From Streptomyces sp. B1I3 (GTDB taxonomy: Bacteria > Actinomycetota > Actinomycetes > Streptomycetales > Streptomycetaceae): DNA of 64,000 nt. The DNA is taken from positions 124,001 to 188,000 of the forward strand of contig NZ_JAUSYD010000001.1 of NCBI RefSeq assembly GCF_030816615.1. Direction: 5' to 3'. This document shows positions 36,529-45,785 of the stretch, piece by piece; position 1 is the stretch's first letter; each line of letters starts with the position of its first letter. Made by a program: the position numbers and the translations under genes. Below the pieces are notes generated by a model. The model saw only the letters and a list, made by a program, of their open reading frames with translations. It made no database searches and had not been told where the DNA came from.

Positions 36529-37431
36529 ATGGCCCTGCATCTCTTCCTGGTCTGGGCGATAACAGCGGCTGCGGTACCGGCGCTCGCCTTCGGGCTGGTG
36601 GCGTCGGCCTGGGGCGGTGGTGCCGGCGCGACGGTGCCGGTCTTGTTGCTGGGGGTGCCACTGGTGGTTGGCCTGCTGGCCATGGCCGGCTCACCGGTGA
36701 GGACCGTTGTGCCGTTCTGTCGCTCCGCCCCGCAGCGGTTGGCCTGGGCGGTACTGGTCTTCGTCCTCGGTACGCTCGGGGTCCTGGTAGGTCTGGCCGC
36801 CTACGGTGGGAACGTTGACCTGGGGAACGGCAGTACCCGGATCGCGTTGACGGGGGTGCCGTACGTCGTGGCCGCGGCGTTTTTCGTGCCGAGCCGGTGG
36901 GTGCGACTGGGGGCGCTGACCGTGTTGGCGGCCGGGGTGGCCTACGGGGCCTTCGTCGGCCCGGCCCAGACGCAGCAGCGCCGGTACGAGGCGGAGGTCG
37001 CGCGGTACCGGGAGAAAGCGGAGCTGCTGTACCTGGGCGCTGCGCCGCCGGGCATGCAGGTGTCGCATGCCGAGCTCGGTCCTTCCACCTTCGTCGTCGA
37101 CTACCGCCCCGCCCGGGAGGGGAACGAGTTCAGGTACGTGGGCCTCGTGGTGCGTTCGTCGTTCACGCCGACACTCCAATGCCCGGAACCCGTGCAGAGT
37201 GGCGTGACCTGCACGATGGGCGCGCACCGTGAGATGGTCATTGACCATGTCCTTCCCGGCGGTACCCGCGAGGTAACCGTTGTCCGCCGCTACCGGAACG
37301 CCGAGGTCGAGGTCACGAGCCAGACCGTTGACGAACCCGGGCTACGCCGTCTCCTGAACACGCTGCGCCCGCTGTCGGTCGCAGAGCTGGGGAAGCTGAT
37401 GCGGGAGAAGAGGATCCACAACAAATCCTGA
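36529..37431 (+). CDS. hypothetical membrane protein
   Basis: 300 residues from the ATG at 36529 (an alternative ATG is at 36505). Five hydrophobic helices occupy about the first 150 residues (LFLVWAITAAAVPALAFGLV; VPVLLLGVPLVVGLLAM; LAWAVLVFVLGTLGVLVGLA; GVPYVVAAAFFV; ALTVLAAGVAYGAF). A soluble domain of about 150 residues follows, probably extracytoplasmic, with a Cys pair (LQCPEPVQSGVTC) and a basic tail. No family is recognised. It ends just before a short tandem repeat. It stands alone on the plus strand. Confidence 0.65.
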   Translation: MALHLFLVWAITAAAVPALAFGLVASAWGGGAGATVPVLLLGVPLVVGLLAMAGSPVRTVVPFCRSAPQRLAWAVLVFVLGTLGVLVGLAAYGGNVDLGNGSTRIALTGVPYVVAAAFFVPSRWVRLGALTVLAAGVAYGAFVGPAQTQQRRYEAEVARYREKAELLYLGAAPPGMQVSHAELGPSTFVVDYRPAREGNEFRYVGLVVRSSFTPTLQCPEPVQSGVTCTMGAHREMVIDHVLPGGTREVTVVRRYRNAEVEVTSQTVDEPGLRRLLNTLRPLSVAELGKLMREKRIHNKS

Positions 37432-37437
37432 GACAAA

Positions 37438-37497
37438 GGCGCCCGGGACTCCGGCGCCCGGGACTCCGGCGCCCGCGACTCCGGCGCCCGCGACGGA
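37438..37497. repeat. 15-bp tandem repeat, about 3.8 units
   Basis: Unit GGCGCCCGGGACTCC: two identical copies (37438-37467), then two with one base changed (37468-37494), the last incomplete. It begins just after the stop codon of the membrane protein gene. The unit is a multiple of three; on the minus strand it reads as repeated RAPES. Possibly a terminator-proximal repeat or the relic of a repeat-coding gene. Confidence 0.7.
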
Positions 37498-38019
37498 ACT
37501 CCCGCCCCGGGCGTCTGCCTACGGGACGAGACGTCCACGATCGGCAAGCCGCGCGAGAAGGTCTACTTCCTCAACCGCAACACTGTCCGGCCCGGCCGGG
37601 CCGCTCTCTCTGGCCAAGCCCGACAAGCTGCGGTCGACGGCCACCACGAAGATCACCCCTGGCCCGTACACCGTCACGATTCAGGTCAACGGCCGGCTCT
37701 TTCCCGCCGTGCCGTTCGGTCGTCGCGGCATGATCCGCGACCGGCCTTCTACCTGATCCGACCGTTCCGCACCAGGGCCGCGCCTCTTCCTCGCCACGGC
37801 CCGGTCAGTCATGCCCCACACCGGTACCCCAGCCACCCCGGCAATCCCCCGAAGGAGTGGCCCGACTGCGTCGAACACATTTCAATGCCCGCCGCCGCAC
37901 CCTGCCCGCCCCAACGGCCCGATCAGAACGTGTGTTCACGAAATGAGCCGTTACGGAGCCCGTTCCGACGCGTTCTTGGAGCACCAGTACCCACTTCACC
38001 GCCCAGATGGAGGAACGTC
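37498..38019. other. region with a decayed gene fragment
   Basis: Plus-strand pieces in two frames (STIGKPREKVYFLNRNT, then LRSTATTKITPGPYTVTIQV) look like a broken small protein with a beta-type fold, around 37535-37735. The remainder up to 38019 is non-coding and must hold the promoter for the following peptide and ABC genes. Confidence 0.35.
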
Positions 38020-38145
38020 ATGAATCCCGCCCCCACCCCCGTGCATCAGCGCTCCGGAATCGAACGACGACCTGCCCTCGTGGCGGTGCGCCGTGTTGTC
38101 GACACCCGCTGCTCAGCACGTCCGGATACGCGGTGGGCGGCATGA
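38020..38145 (+). CDS. 41-residue peptide, translationally coupled to an ABC exporter
   Basis: ATG preceded by GGAGGAACGTC, one of the best ribosome sites in this region. The peptide (MNPAPTPVHQRSGIERRPAL, then a basic stretch with one Cys, ending RWAA) is strongly basic, has no membrane helix, and ends at a TGA that overlaps the ATG of the ABC transporter (ATGA). It could be a regulatory leader peptide, a precursor peptide exported by the transporter, or simply a coupling ORF. It is too short for family assignment. Confidence 0.45.
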   Translation: MNPAPTPVHQRSGIERRPALVAVRRVVDTRCSARPDTRWAA

Positions 38146-40142
38146 GTGAGTCGACCGATGAAGCCGCCGAGACAGTCCCGGGGCCGCGCCCCACTCCCCT
38201 GCCGCCCGCCCCGCCGGCCGAGCCACCGCAAGCCGCGCCGGCCGCCGGAGCAGAGCAGCACTCCCCCGTCCCGGAGATGCGGTACGTGGACCTGACCGGC
38301 AGCCGCGAGGCGGCCGGCCGCTCCATCCGGATGCGTGACATGGCCCGGCGTCTGCCCCAGCTGGTCCGGCGTTCGCTGGCACTCGCCTGGCGCGTCGACC
38401 GGAGGGCCACCACCGGCCTCCTGCTGTGCCAGACGGTCGCCGGCGTCATGCAGGCCCTGGGCCTGATCGCGATCAGCGGCACCCTCACCGCACTGCTGAC
38501 CAGCGGAGACGTCTACCAACGGCTCCTACAGGCATGGCCGTCCGTAGCCCTGCTGGCCACCGCCACCGGGGTGCGGGCACTGTTGGGGATCACCGTCAGC
38601 TGGCTCTCATCCCGGCTGGGCCCACTCATGTCGCGCGAGGCCGAGCAGATGCTGCTCACCGGCTGCGCCGAGGTGGAGCTCTCCGCCTACGACGACCCCG
38701 ACTTCAACCGCGACCGCGAGGCCGCCGACCGCGGAGCACAGGTCACCGGCGACCTCATCGACGAGGGCCAGGACCTGATCGCCTCGGCCGCCTCCTTCCT
38801 CGCCGGGGCCGTCGTGCTGGCCGGGGTGAGCTGGGTGCTCCTTCCTCTCCTGGTAGCGGCCAGCCTGCCGCAGGCCCTCGCCCAGGTCAGCGCCGCCCGG
38901 GTCCGCTACCTGGCGAACCTCCGCAGCAACGGCGACAACCGCATGCTGACGGTGCTGCGTTGGCACATCTTCACCCGCGAGGCAGCCGACCAGATCCGCG
39001 CCGGCACCATGGCCGGCTTCCTGTCCGGCCGGTACCGGCAGACGGTTGCACGTATCAACCGCGAGGACCGGACCGCGGCCGACAAGGGCGCCCGCATGGC
39101 ACTGGTCGGCGCGCTGTGCGGCGGCCTCGGATCGGCAGTCGTGTGGGCGGCGGTGGTGTGGCTGCTGGCCACCGGCCGCATCAGTGTCGGGGACGCCGGC
39201 ACAGCTGTTTTCGCTCTGCAGACGGTGGGCCAGTCGGTGCGCGGGCTGGTCGCCGTCGGGGCCCGTGCCGTGCGTACCGGCCTCTACATGGACGACTGGA
39301 CACGGTTCCTCGACCTGGCCGGCGGCTACACCATGCACCGCGGCGAGCACCGGCCGGCGCCACCGGCCGAGATCGAGATCAAGCAGGTCTCGCACCGCTA
39401 CGCCGGGAAGGACCAGGACGCGCTGTCCGACGTCTCGCTCACACTGCGCCGAGGCGAGGTCACCGCACTGGTCGGCTTCAACGGATCGGGGAAGTCGACG
39501 CTGTCGAAGCTCGTCAGCGGCCTGTACCTGCCCACCGGCGGACAGGTGCTGTGGGACGGCGTCCCCACCGACGATGCCGACCCGCAGGCGCTGTGGCAGC
39601 AGGTGGCCTTGGTGCCGCAGGACTACGCGCACTGGCCGCTGACGGTGCGCGAGAACGTGACCCAGGGGCAGCCCACGGCCCGCGGTGACGCGGCGGTTCT
39701 CGAGGCCTGCGAGGCCGCCGACGCGGACGAGGTCGTCGACAAGCTCGGCGCCGGCCTGGACACGCTTCTCGCCCGCGAGTGGCTGAACGGGGAGGAGCTG
39801 AGCGGCGGCCAGTGGCAGCGCATCGCGCTCGCCCGGGCGTTCTTCCGCGAGGCCGGGCTCCTGGTCCTCGACGAGCCGACCGCGAATCTCGATCCCCGTG
39901 CCGAGTTCCGGATCTTCCAGCGGCTGCGGGACCTGGCCCGGGACCGGGTGGTTCTCCTGGTCACGCATCGCATCACCAACGTCGCCGTGGCCGACCGGAT
40001 CGTGGTCCTAGACGAGGGCAGGATCGTGCAGGAGGGCACCTACAAGGACCTCGCCGGACAAGAGGGCGGCCTGTTCCGGCAGTTGCTGTCGTATCAGGTC
40101 ACCTCGGAGCCGGACGGCGAAAGGCACGGGACCCGCGCATGA
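38142..40142 (+). CDS. ABC exporter, fused membrane and ATPase domains
   Basis: 666 residues from the ATG at 38142, which overlaps the stop of the 41-residue peptide; the frame is open further upstream, but the coupled start is preferred. A Pro-rich soluble N-terminus of about 85 residues is followed by a six-helix type-I exporter membrane domain (about 90-390) and the ATPase domain. The latter shows Walker A GFNGSGKST, the signature ELSGGQWQRIALARAF, Walker B GLLVLDEPTANLD and the switch His in LLVTHR. There is no peptidase domain. This type exports peptides, lipids or drugs. The next ORF begins by overlap (ATGA at 40139), but is destroyed after about 40 codons. Confidence 0.88.
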   Translation: MSESTDEAAETVPGPRPTPLPPAPPAEPPQAAPAAGAEQHSPVPEMRYVDLTGSREAAGRSIRMRDMARRLPQLVRRSLALAWRVDRRATTGLLLCQTVAGVMQALGLIAISGTLTALLTSGDVYQRLLQAWPSVALLATATGVRALLGITVSWLSSRLGPLMSREAEQMLLTGCAEVELSAYDDPDFNRDREAADRGAQVTGDLIDEGQDLIASAASFLAGAVVLAGVSWVLLPLLVAASLPQALAQVSAARVRYLANLRSNGDNRMLTVLRWHIFTREAADQIRAGTMAGFLSGRYRQTVARINREDRTAADKGARMALVGALCGGLGSAVVWAAVVWLLATGRISVGDAGTAVFALQTVGQSVRGLVAVGARAVRTGLYMDDWTRFLDLAGGYTMHRGEHRPAPPAEIEIKQVSHRYAGKDQDALSDVSLTLRRGEVTALVGFNGSGKSTLSKLVSGLYLPTGGQVLWDGVPTDDADPQALWQQVALVPQDYAHWPLTVRENVTQGQPTARGDAAVLEACEAADADEVVDKLGAGLDTLLAREWLNGEELSGGQWQRIALARAFFREAGLLVLDEPTANLDPRAEFRIFQRLRDLARDRVVLLVTHRITNVAVADRIVVLDEGRIVQEGTYKDLAGQEGGLFRQLLSYQVTSEPDGERHGTRA

Positions 40143-42222
40143 AGGGCCCCGACACCACTGCACAAGCTCCACCCGGGCTCACGGTACCGGCCACCCCGTA
40201 CATCGTCGGCCCATCCACCAGTCCGTGGGCAGGACGCTACCTATGCGCAGCTGGCCGGTCAGCACGCGGGGCGGTGGAGCTGATGCCGCGTCGCGGAGAA
40301 CGCCGTCCCCTTCCCGATGTCACCCCGCCTGTTTTGCCGGAGCCGCCCGTGGCTCGGGTGGGGGTACGCGAGATCGCGTGCCACGGTGGCGGCCGGACCG
40401 GGAGGCGCTGGGTCGATCCGTCGGGTTTCGCCTGTCGGGGGTTGGCGGCGGAGCTGGCCGACGTGTGGGTTGACTACCACCACAAGAACGCCTTGAGGGC
40501 ACACGGTGCGTACCCCACTGCCGTGGTCTCCTTCGCTACGTTCGTCTCCGCGCACCTTCCCACGCTGGGCTCGACCCGGCCGAGATCCGCTTGGCGGATG
40601 ATCGCTTCGATGTCCCGGCTCTGATATACGCGCGGGAACAGGACCAGCTCGCCCGCTTCTCCGAGCAGTCTGGGGGCCGTGGGACCACTCCCGTGCGCTG
40701 CTCTCCCTCATCAGCCATTGGGCCGAGCGCGCCCCGGGTGCCGGACCGGTTACGCCGTCGCCCCGAGGCGCCGCCCGGGGTGCGGAAGGCGAGTTACCAG
40801 GCGTTGGACGAGTTCACCAATATGGACCGGCAGGCCATGCAGTCGGCTGCGCACAACGATGTCCGCGCGCTGGAGGCCAGGCTGACGCGAGGTCAGCGGC
40901 TCCTTACGGCTGGAGCCGATCCACGTGAGGGGGGTTGGGGGGGAACTGCCGAACCTGGTGTGGGCTGCTCGGCACGGTCTGGCCCGGGTGGACGTCCTGC
41001 GGCAGCACCTGCCCGCACACGCGAAGCGCTGGCCGAAGCCGTTGCGCGACTTCATGGCTGAGGACCCCGGCTACCGCGGCTTCACCGGCCTGATGCGGAT
41101 GCTGCACCGGCTGCTGTTCCCTCAGGAAATCGATCTGCACCCGTTCCGGGTTCTGCTGCTGCTCGCGATGCACGACTGCACGCCCGAGGAACTGCACATG
41201 GTCCAAGCGTCCGACGTGGAGTTCAACACGGAGGGGGTACGGATCGTCCAGGCGAAACACCGTGCCGAGCGCGTCCGCGCGGACTTCCACCTCATGGACC
41301 CGTCGTCCGTGCCGTCCCGCCACGGCGAGATGACCTTTGTGGGCCGAGGGCGGTGGGACGTGCCTGGCCTGCTGCGGCGCCTGATCCAGGTCAACGCGCT
41401 CACTCGGGAGACGTTCGGCTTCGAGCCGTGCTGTTCACCGCAGTGGAACACCGGCGCAGTCACGGCATGGAGCCCCGCCACGCACCGTTCAGTGATCCGG
41501 GCCGCCGCTTCACTCACTGGATTGCCGGGCACACCGGTCCCGGCGCGACCTTCCCCAAGGGCATCGCCGGTCCGCACGAGGTCCGGCGACTGCGCAAGAC
41601 CGCCAGGACCACCAAGGTGGTGGCGCTCGGGGGCACACTGACCGATCTGGCCGGCGACGACCACAGCGTCCGCGTCTTCGGCACTCACTACGCCCACGGC
41701 ACCACCGCCCACGTCCTGGCCGGCGCGGCGATGAACCGCGCGCAGAACAAGGTCTTCGAGAAGGTGACCCGTCAGCCGACCCTGGTGCTGCCCGACGTAC
41801 AGACCAGGCTGGGCGACCCCGAAGTCGCCGCCGCGCTCGGTGTCACCCCCGCGCAGGGTGTCGACCTGCGCGGCGGAGAACTTGATATGGGGGTCAGCAA
41901 CTGCAAGGACCCGCACGACTCGCCGCACAGCGTCCCGGGCAAGCTCTGCCACGTCGCCCCCGCCATGTGCATGGCCTGCGGCAACGCGGTCGTCTTCGTC
42001 TCCCAGCTGCCGCAGCAGCTCCTGCTGCACGACCACATCGAACACATGCGCCGCGTCCTTGCGCCACCCACCTGGGAGGCCGTATGGGGACGCCAGTCGC
42101 GCAGCCTTGCTGCGGTGTTCGCGGAATGCGCAGACCACCTGCCCGCCGTCCGCAAGCTCATCGCGGAGCGTGCGCTGACCTTGAACCTGCCGCTGGGCAT
42201 GCGAACGGAGTATGACCGGTGA
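40139..42222 (+). pseudogene. integrase-like protein relic (with the start of another coupled ORF)
   Basis: From the coupled ATG at 40139 about 40 residues (KGPDTTAQAPPGLTVPATPY) may be the start of a gene that followed the ABC exporter. From about 40290 the plus strand encodes, with frame changes near 40570, 40925 and 41440, a long protein related to those annotated as site-specific integrases in actinobacteria. Readable blocks are LADVWVDYHHKNALRAHGA, LLLLAMHDCTPEELHMVQAS, RKTARTTKVVALGGTL, VFGTHYAHGTTAHVLAGAAM, LDMGVSNCKDPHDSPHSVPG and CHVAPAMCMACGNAVVFVSQ. Three frameshifts make it inactive. The recombinase assignment rests on remembered resemblance and is moderate. Confidence 0.45.
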
Positions 42223-42335
42223 CTCTGCCCGCCCCCTCTCCAGCGCTTAGGTCAGCGACGTTCGCAGACGACGAGCCGGTCTATGCCCGTCTGCCCGGAC
42301 GAGTCACACACGAGGTGATGCCCGTGTTCGGCCGA
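42219..42335 (+). pseudogene. truncated start of a second gene in the integrase-like set
   Basis: A GTG at 42219 overlaps the stop of the preceding relic and begins TLPAPSPALRSATFADDEPV. About 35 residues are coding-like and then the frame leaves any recognisable pattern. Integrase-like genes of this type commonly occur as overlapping neighbours, so this is probably the start of a second one, cut short. Confidence 0.35.
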
Positions 42336-42340
42336 AAGTC

Positions 42341-42703
42341 GTGCAGGAGCAGTCACCCGAAGCGCGGGCCGTCCTGGGCTTCCTCGGCTCCTTCATCCAG
42401 ACCGCCCAGACATCAGCCGATACGCAGGCCCATACCGCCCACGCCAGTTCGGTGTCCGAGGCGGCGTCCAAAGGCATGCAGGCGTCGAGTCCGACGGTGA
42501 CGGAGCACAGCGACCTCAAGAAGAACGAGGACCTGGAGGACAAGCCGAAGAAGAGTGACTACACCAAGGCACCCCAGGCCCCGGATACACCCCAAGCTCC
42601 AGCGGCCTCCGCGGCTCCCACGGCCGCCGCCGAGGTCCCAAAGACCCTGGGGGAAACCAAGAAGGCCAAGGCGACCACCGAGGACCCCACCGGTCCTCAA
42701 TAG
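42341..42703 (+). CDS. hypothetical protein, low-complexity C-terminus
   Basis: 120 residues from a GTG at 42341, with an open frame upstream and no clear ribosome site. The N-terminal part (SPEARAVLGFLGSFIQTAQT) is helix-forming; the second half is rich in Pro, Ala, Lys, Glu and Thr (KAPQAPDTPQAPAASAAPTA) and likely disordered. No family recognised. It may be the 3' end of a gene whose start was removed by the adjacent relic. Confidence 0.4.
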   Translation: MQEQSPEARAVLGFLGSFIQTAQTSADTQAHTAHASSVSEAASKGMQASSPTVTEHSDLKKNEDLEDKPKKSDYTKAPQAPDTPQAPAASAAPTAAAEVPKTLGETKKAKATTEDPTGPQ

Positions 42704-42754
42704 GTTCCGGCCTCCGAGGGGACAGGGGCATGACCGCCCCTGCCCCCTCGTGCA

Positions 42755-44281
42755 TTACACGGGGAACAACTGCCACCGCCGGCCTGGGTGGTCGCCCTCC
42801 GCCCCGTGCTGCTTGACCACCGCGCAGGCATTGGTGTCGACCCGCAGCAGCAGAGCGCTGTTGCCGTTCGCGATCTCATACACCCGCGGGGTGCCGGTCA
42901 CAGGACCCATCGGAATCAACCGCCACTGCTGATGGCGTGCGTCATCACCCTCATAGGCGCGCTGGACGACCGCCGCCCCGGCCGCCTCCCCCGCTCCGGC
43001 GACTTCCAGGACCTTGCCGCTGCGCACGTTCTCGATCCGGTACAGGACCTCGCCGTCCACCTGGCCCGCCACGACCAGCCGCCACCGCTGGTGATCCCTG
43101 GCGGCGGTGAGAGCCTGCTGGACCTCCGCCCCGTCCTTGGTGGACTCACGCACCACCCCCATCCGCAGCCTGCTACGGACGTTGCCCCAGGAGACCACCG
43201 TGCCCGACTCCGGCAGCCCGGCCATCGGTGCCACCGTGATCTTCCGAATACGGTGGCCGTCGAACTCGGCGATGTAGAGGGCGTCGACACAGTCCACAGC
43301 GAGCCCCAACGGGTGGTTCAGCTGGGCCGAGACGACCGGGCCGCCGTCACCGCCGGAGCCCGCGGTACCTGTGCCGGCGACCGTGCTGATCTTCCCGTCC
43401 GCTGCGACCTTTCTCACCCGGTGGTTCTGGTAATCGGCGATGTACAGGGTGCCGGCGCTGTCCACGACCATCCCCAAGGGCATGTTCAGCCGGGCGGCGG
43501 TGGCGGGGCCACCGTCACCACCGAAGTCCGCGGCGCCCGTGCCGGCGACCGTGCTGATCTTCCCATCGGCCCCGACCTTCCGCACCCGGTGGTTCTTGTA
43601 GTCGGCGACATAGAGGACACCGGCGCTGTCCACCGCCACTCCGTGCGGGAGGTGCAGTTGGGCCGACACCGCCGGGCCGCCGTCTCCCCCGAAGGTCGCG
43701 CTCCCGGTTCCCGCGACCGTGCTGATCTTCCCGTCGGCTGCGATCTTCCGCACCCGGTGGTTGTTGTAGTCGGCGACGTAGAGGACACCGGCGCTGTCCA
43801 CCGCGACCCCGTAGGGGCTGTTCAGCCGGGCGGCGGTGGCGGGGCCGCCGTCACCACCGAAGTCCGCGGCGCCCGTGCCGGCGACCGTGCTGATCTTCCC
43901 ATCGGCCCCGACCTTCCGCACCCGGTGGTTACCGGCATCGGCGATGTAGAGGTTGCCCGCACTGTCCAGCGCAATTTCACGCGGGCAGTTCAGCTGGGCC
44001 GAGACGGCCAGGCCGCCGTCTCCCCCGAATGCCGCGTCCCCGGTTCCCGCGACCGTGCTGATCTTCCCGTCGGTCGTCACCTTCCGGACTCGGTGGTTGT
44101 TGTAGTCGGAGATGTAGAGGGTGCCGGTGCTGTCCATCGCGATCGAGTGCGGGCGGTTCAACTGGGCCGAACCGGCAGGCTTCTTGCCCTCCTTGAAGCC
44201 CGCGTCCCCAGTCCCCGCGACCGTGCTGATCGCAGGGGCGGAGTGCTCGCCACCTGTGGCTGCCGCTTGAGCAGTGCTCAT
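42755..44281 (-). CDS. NHL-repeat beta-propeller fused to a ricin-type lectin domain
   Basis: 508 residues from the ATG at 44281, seven bases after GAAGGG; longer in-frame starts exist at 44287 and 44302. Residues 18-360 are six NHL repeats of about 56 residues, each with the pattern KISTVAGTG...FGGDGG...A.LN.P.G.A.DSAG.LY.ADY.NHRVRK, forming a six-bladed propeller. The last 140 residues are a ricin B-like (beta-trefoil) lectin region with QRWRLV, HQQWRLIPMG and RRWQLFPV repeats. No signal peptide is seen. NHL propellers bind proteins or ligands and the trefoil binds glycans. The repeats are also nearly identical at DNA level. Cellular role unknown. Confidence 0.85.
   Translation of the reverse strand: MSTAQAAATGGEHSAPAISTVAGTGDAGFKEGKKPAGSAQLNRPHSIAMDSTGTLYISDYNNHRVRKVTTDGKISTVAGTGDAAFGGDGGLAVSAQLNCPREIALDSAGNLYIADAGNHRVRKVGADGKISTVAGTGAADFGGDGGPATAARLNSPYGVAVDSAGVLYVADYNNHRVRKIAADGKISTVAGTGSATFGGDGGPAVSAQLHLPHGVAVDSAGVLYVADYKNHRVRKVGADGKISTVAGTGAADFGGDGGPATAARLNMPLGMVVDSAGTLYIADYQNHRVRKVAADGKISTVAGTGTAGSGGDGGPVVSAQLNHPLGLAVDCVDALYIAEFDGHRIRKITVAPMAGLPESGTVVSWGNVRSRLRMGVVRESTKDGAEVQQALTAARDHQRWRLVVAGQVDGEVLYRIENVRSGKVLEVAGAGEAAGAAVVQRAYEGDDARHQQWRLIPMGPVTGTPRVYEIANGNSALLLRVDTNACAVVKQHGAEGDHPGRRWQLFPV
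43200..44235. repeat. six tandem 168-bp coding repeats (NHL blades)
   Basis: Within the propeller gene a unit of about 168 bases recurs six times. It is marked by the string GCGACCGTGCTGATCTTCCC near 43380, 43547, 43715, 43883 and 44051. Third-base positions are also largely conserved, which points to recent duplication or gene conversion and makes copy-number change by recombination likely. Confidence 0.7.
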
Positions 44282-44534
44282 GGTCATCCCTTCACCGTTC
44301 ACCGCTACATGCGGTAATCGGTTGATTCCAGCAAGTCACACGGATGGCGGCATGGCAAGATCACTAACGAGTGGTCCTTGCGCGGCACGTTGACGGCACA
44401 TCGCACGCGCTCAGTGGCCTAGCTCCGCGGGCGCCCCGACGCGGAACCGCTCGGCCGCGGCAGCGCGGTGAAGCGGATCGACGCGTTCCGGTAGCCGGCG
44501 GTCGGTGAGGAGTTCGAGTTCGAGCGGGGATGCT

Positions 44535-44650
44535 GCCGGCCTGCAGTTCGGCGGACAGGTTCATCAGCTCTGCCGCGTTCCTCGTCAGTCTCTTGAGCTC
44601 GTGCACGGTGAAGATGACCGGAGTATCGGGGGCGGCCCGTTTGCGTGGAA
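44535..44650 (-). pseudogene. serine recombinase (resolvase) fragment
   Basis: On the minus strand KRAAPDTPVIFTVHELKRLT followed by RNAAELMNLSAELQAG matches the middle of Streptomyces resolvase/invertase-type recombinases. The catalytic N-terminus and DNA-binding C-terminus cannot be read in the same frame. A relic of about 38 residues. Confidence 0.55.
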
Positions 44651-45205
44651 CGGCCCCTGAGCCCGGTGCATCACATCCGTCACCTCCACCGCGGCACGTC
44701 CCGCGCGACGGCGCCGTCAGCGCGCTGGCCGGTAAAGGCTTGCCCAGCACCGAGGCACCTGCCTACGCCAGCCGGTCAGAGCGGCATTCGATGAAAGGCC
44801 CACGCTCCGCCTTCGCCGCGTACCGCTGGCAGGCCAGAAGATGGTGGATAACCCGCGGCCGACGGGACAGAGGCCGTTGCCCCTTGCAGCCGCCGAGGTC
44901 AGGGCGAGCCGCCTCCGACAGGTTGCCGGCAGTCCGGGCGGCTGGGTGCGCGGACAGTCGCGGTGGTCGGCGACGCGGGCCTCCACCGCCCGGCCGAGGC
45001 CCTGTCCAAGAGGAAGGCGGCCTGAGACTTCGATCCCGTCGAATGCCAGCGAATCCCTGAACGATGACGGCCTGCACGACCAGCACCACAACCGTCATCG
45101 CATATACCCGGTCAAGATCGGTCAACAGGGTTGCGGGACCTGGCGCAGGGGGAGGACCCGTCCGCGCCGGGGTGACCGCCTCGGGCCTACAGAAAGGTTA
45201 CGAAG
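44651..45205. other. stretch with no recognised gene
   Basis: Short ORFs on both strands without family resemblance. The right end carries the AGAAAGG ribosome site and, presumably, the promoter of the cold-shock-like gene. Confidence 0.35.
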
Positions 45206-45415
45206 ATGCCTCAGCGCGGGACTGTGAAGTCGTTTGACGCAGAGACGGGGTCCGGTTACATCTCTGTCGATAGTGGCGGCCCGGACGTGTACGTGGACTC
45301 CTCGGCGGTCCAGAGCCGCGATGGGTCCCGAAGCCTGGAGGAGAATCAGCGAGTTGAGTTCGAAATCACCCAGGGCAGCAACGGCCCCCAGGCACAAGCG
45401 GTGCGCTCCCTCTGA
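45206..45415 (+). CDS. cold-shock-domain protein with altered RNA-binding motifs
   Basis: 69 residues, ATG after AGAAAGG. One cold-shock domain: GTVKSFDAETGSGYISVDSG, DVYVDSSAV, RSLEENQRVEFEITQG, GPQAQAVRSL. Cold-shock proteins bind single-stranded RNA/DNA through aromatic residues in RNP1 (KGFGFI) and RNP2 (VFVHYS). Here RNP1 reads TGSGYI and RNP2 VYVDSS, so several of the stacking aromatics and the His are gone. The fold should be kept but nucleic-acid affinity reduced or changed. A second divergent member occurs at 56975-57175. The end GPQAQAVRSL resembles GPKAIGVRSL of that protein. Confidence 0.85.
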   Translation: MPQRGTVKSFDAETGSGYISVDSGGPDVYVDSSAVQSRDGSRSLEENQRVEFEITQGSNGPQAQAVRSL

Positions 45416-45461
45416 CACCTTGATGGCCAAGCCCACGCCAAGGAGCCGTCCTTGAGCTAGG

Positions 45462-45512
45462 TCCTCCCCGGTCCCGGCGCCTCACCGGCAACGATCCGAC
45501 TCCCGGGGAGGG
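45462..45512. terminator. possible terminator hairpin after the cold-shock-like gene
   Basis: CTCCCCGG near 45463 and CCGGGGAG near 45505 can pair, with about 35 bases between them. The stem is short and the loop long, so this is a weak candidate. Confidence 0.25.
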
Positions 45513-45523
45513 AGACGAGGTCC

Positions 45524-45740
45524 GCCTACTCCTCGTCGTCCTCGTCGAGTCCGGCCGCGTCCGGGCCGCGCAGCGGCCTGAGCCCCCCGCCGGCCGGGGT
45601 GGAGGCAGTGAAGCTGTAGCGGCCGAGCACGTTGACGCTCTTGTGCTTGAGCGGAGAGAGCCGGGCGATGTCCTCGTCCCGGAGCTCGTCCCCCTCTACA
45701 CGCAGCTGCGCGACGGCGCCGATATACCGGGTGGCCCAGA
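45524..45740 (-). pseudogene. Tn3-family transposase C-terminal fragment
   Basis: The minus strand encodes VEGDELRDEDIARLSPLKHK, SVNVLGRYSFTASTPAGGGL and RPLRGPDAAGLDEDDEE followed by TAG. This is the characteristic end of actinobacterial Tn3 transposases (DEDxARLSP, NxLGRYxF). About 65 residues of about 1000 remain. Confidence 0.7.
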
Positions 45741-45785
45741 GGATCGCTTATGTCCCGCTTCGGCGCCGGGCCGTGAGGCGCTCGC

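Noticed and set aside
43200..44235. Tandem 168-bp repeats as a possible CRISPR or satellite array
   Set aside because: The repeats are in frame and encode NHL blades; there are no short repeat-spacer units. No CRISPR array was seen in the window.
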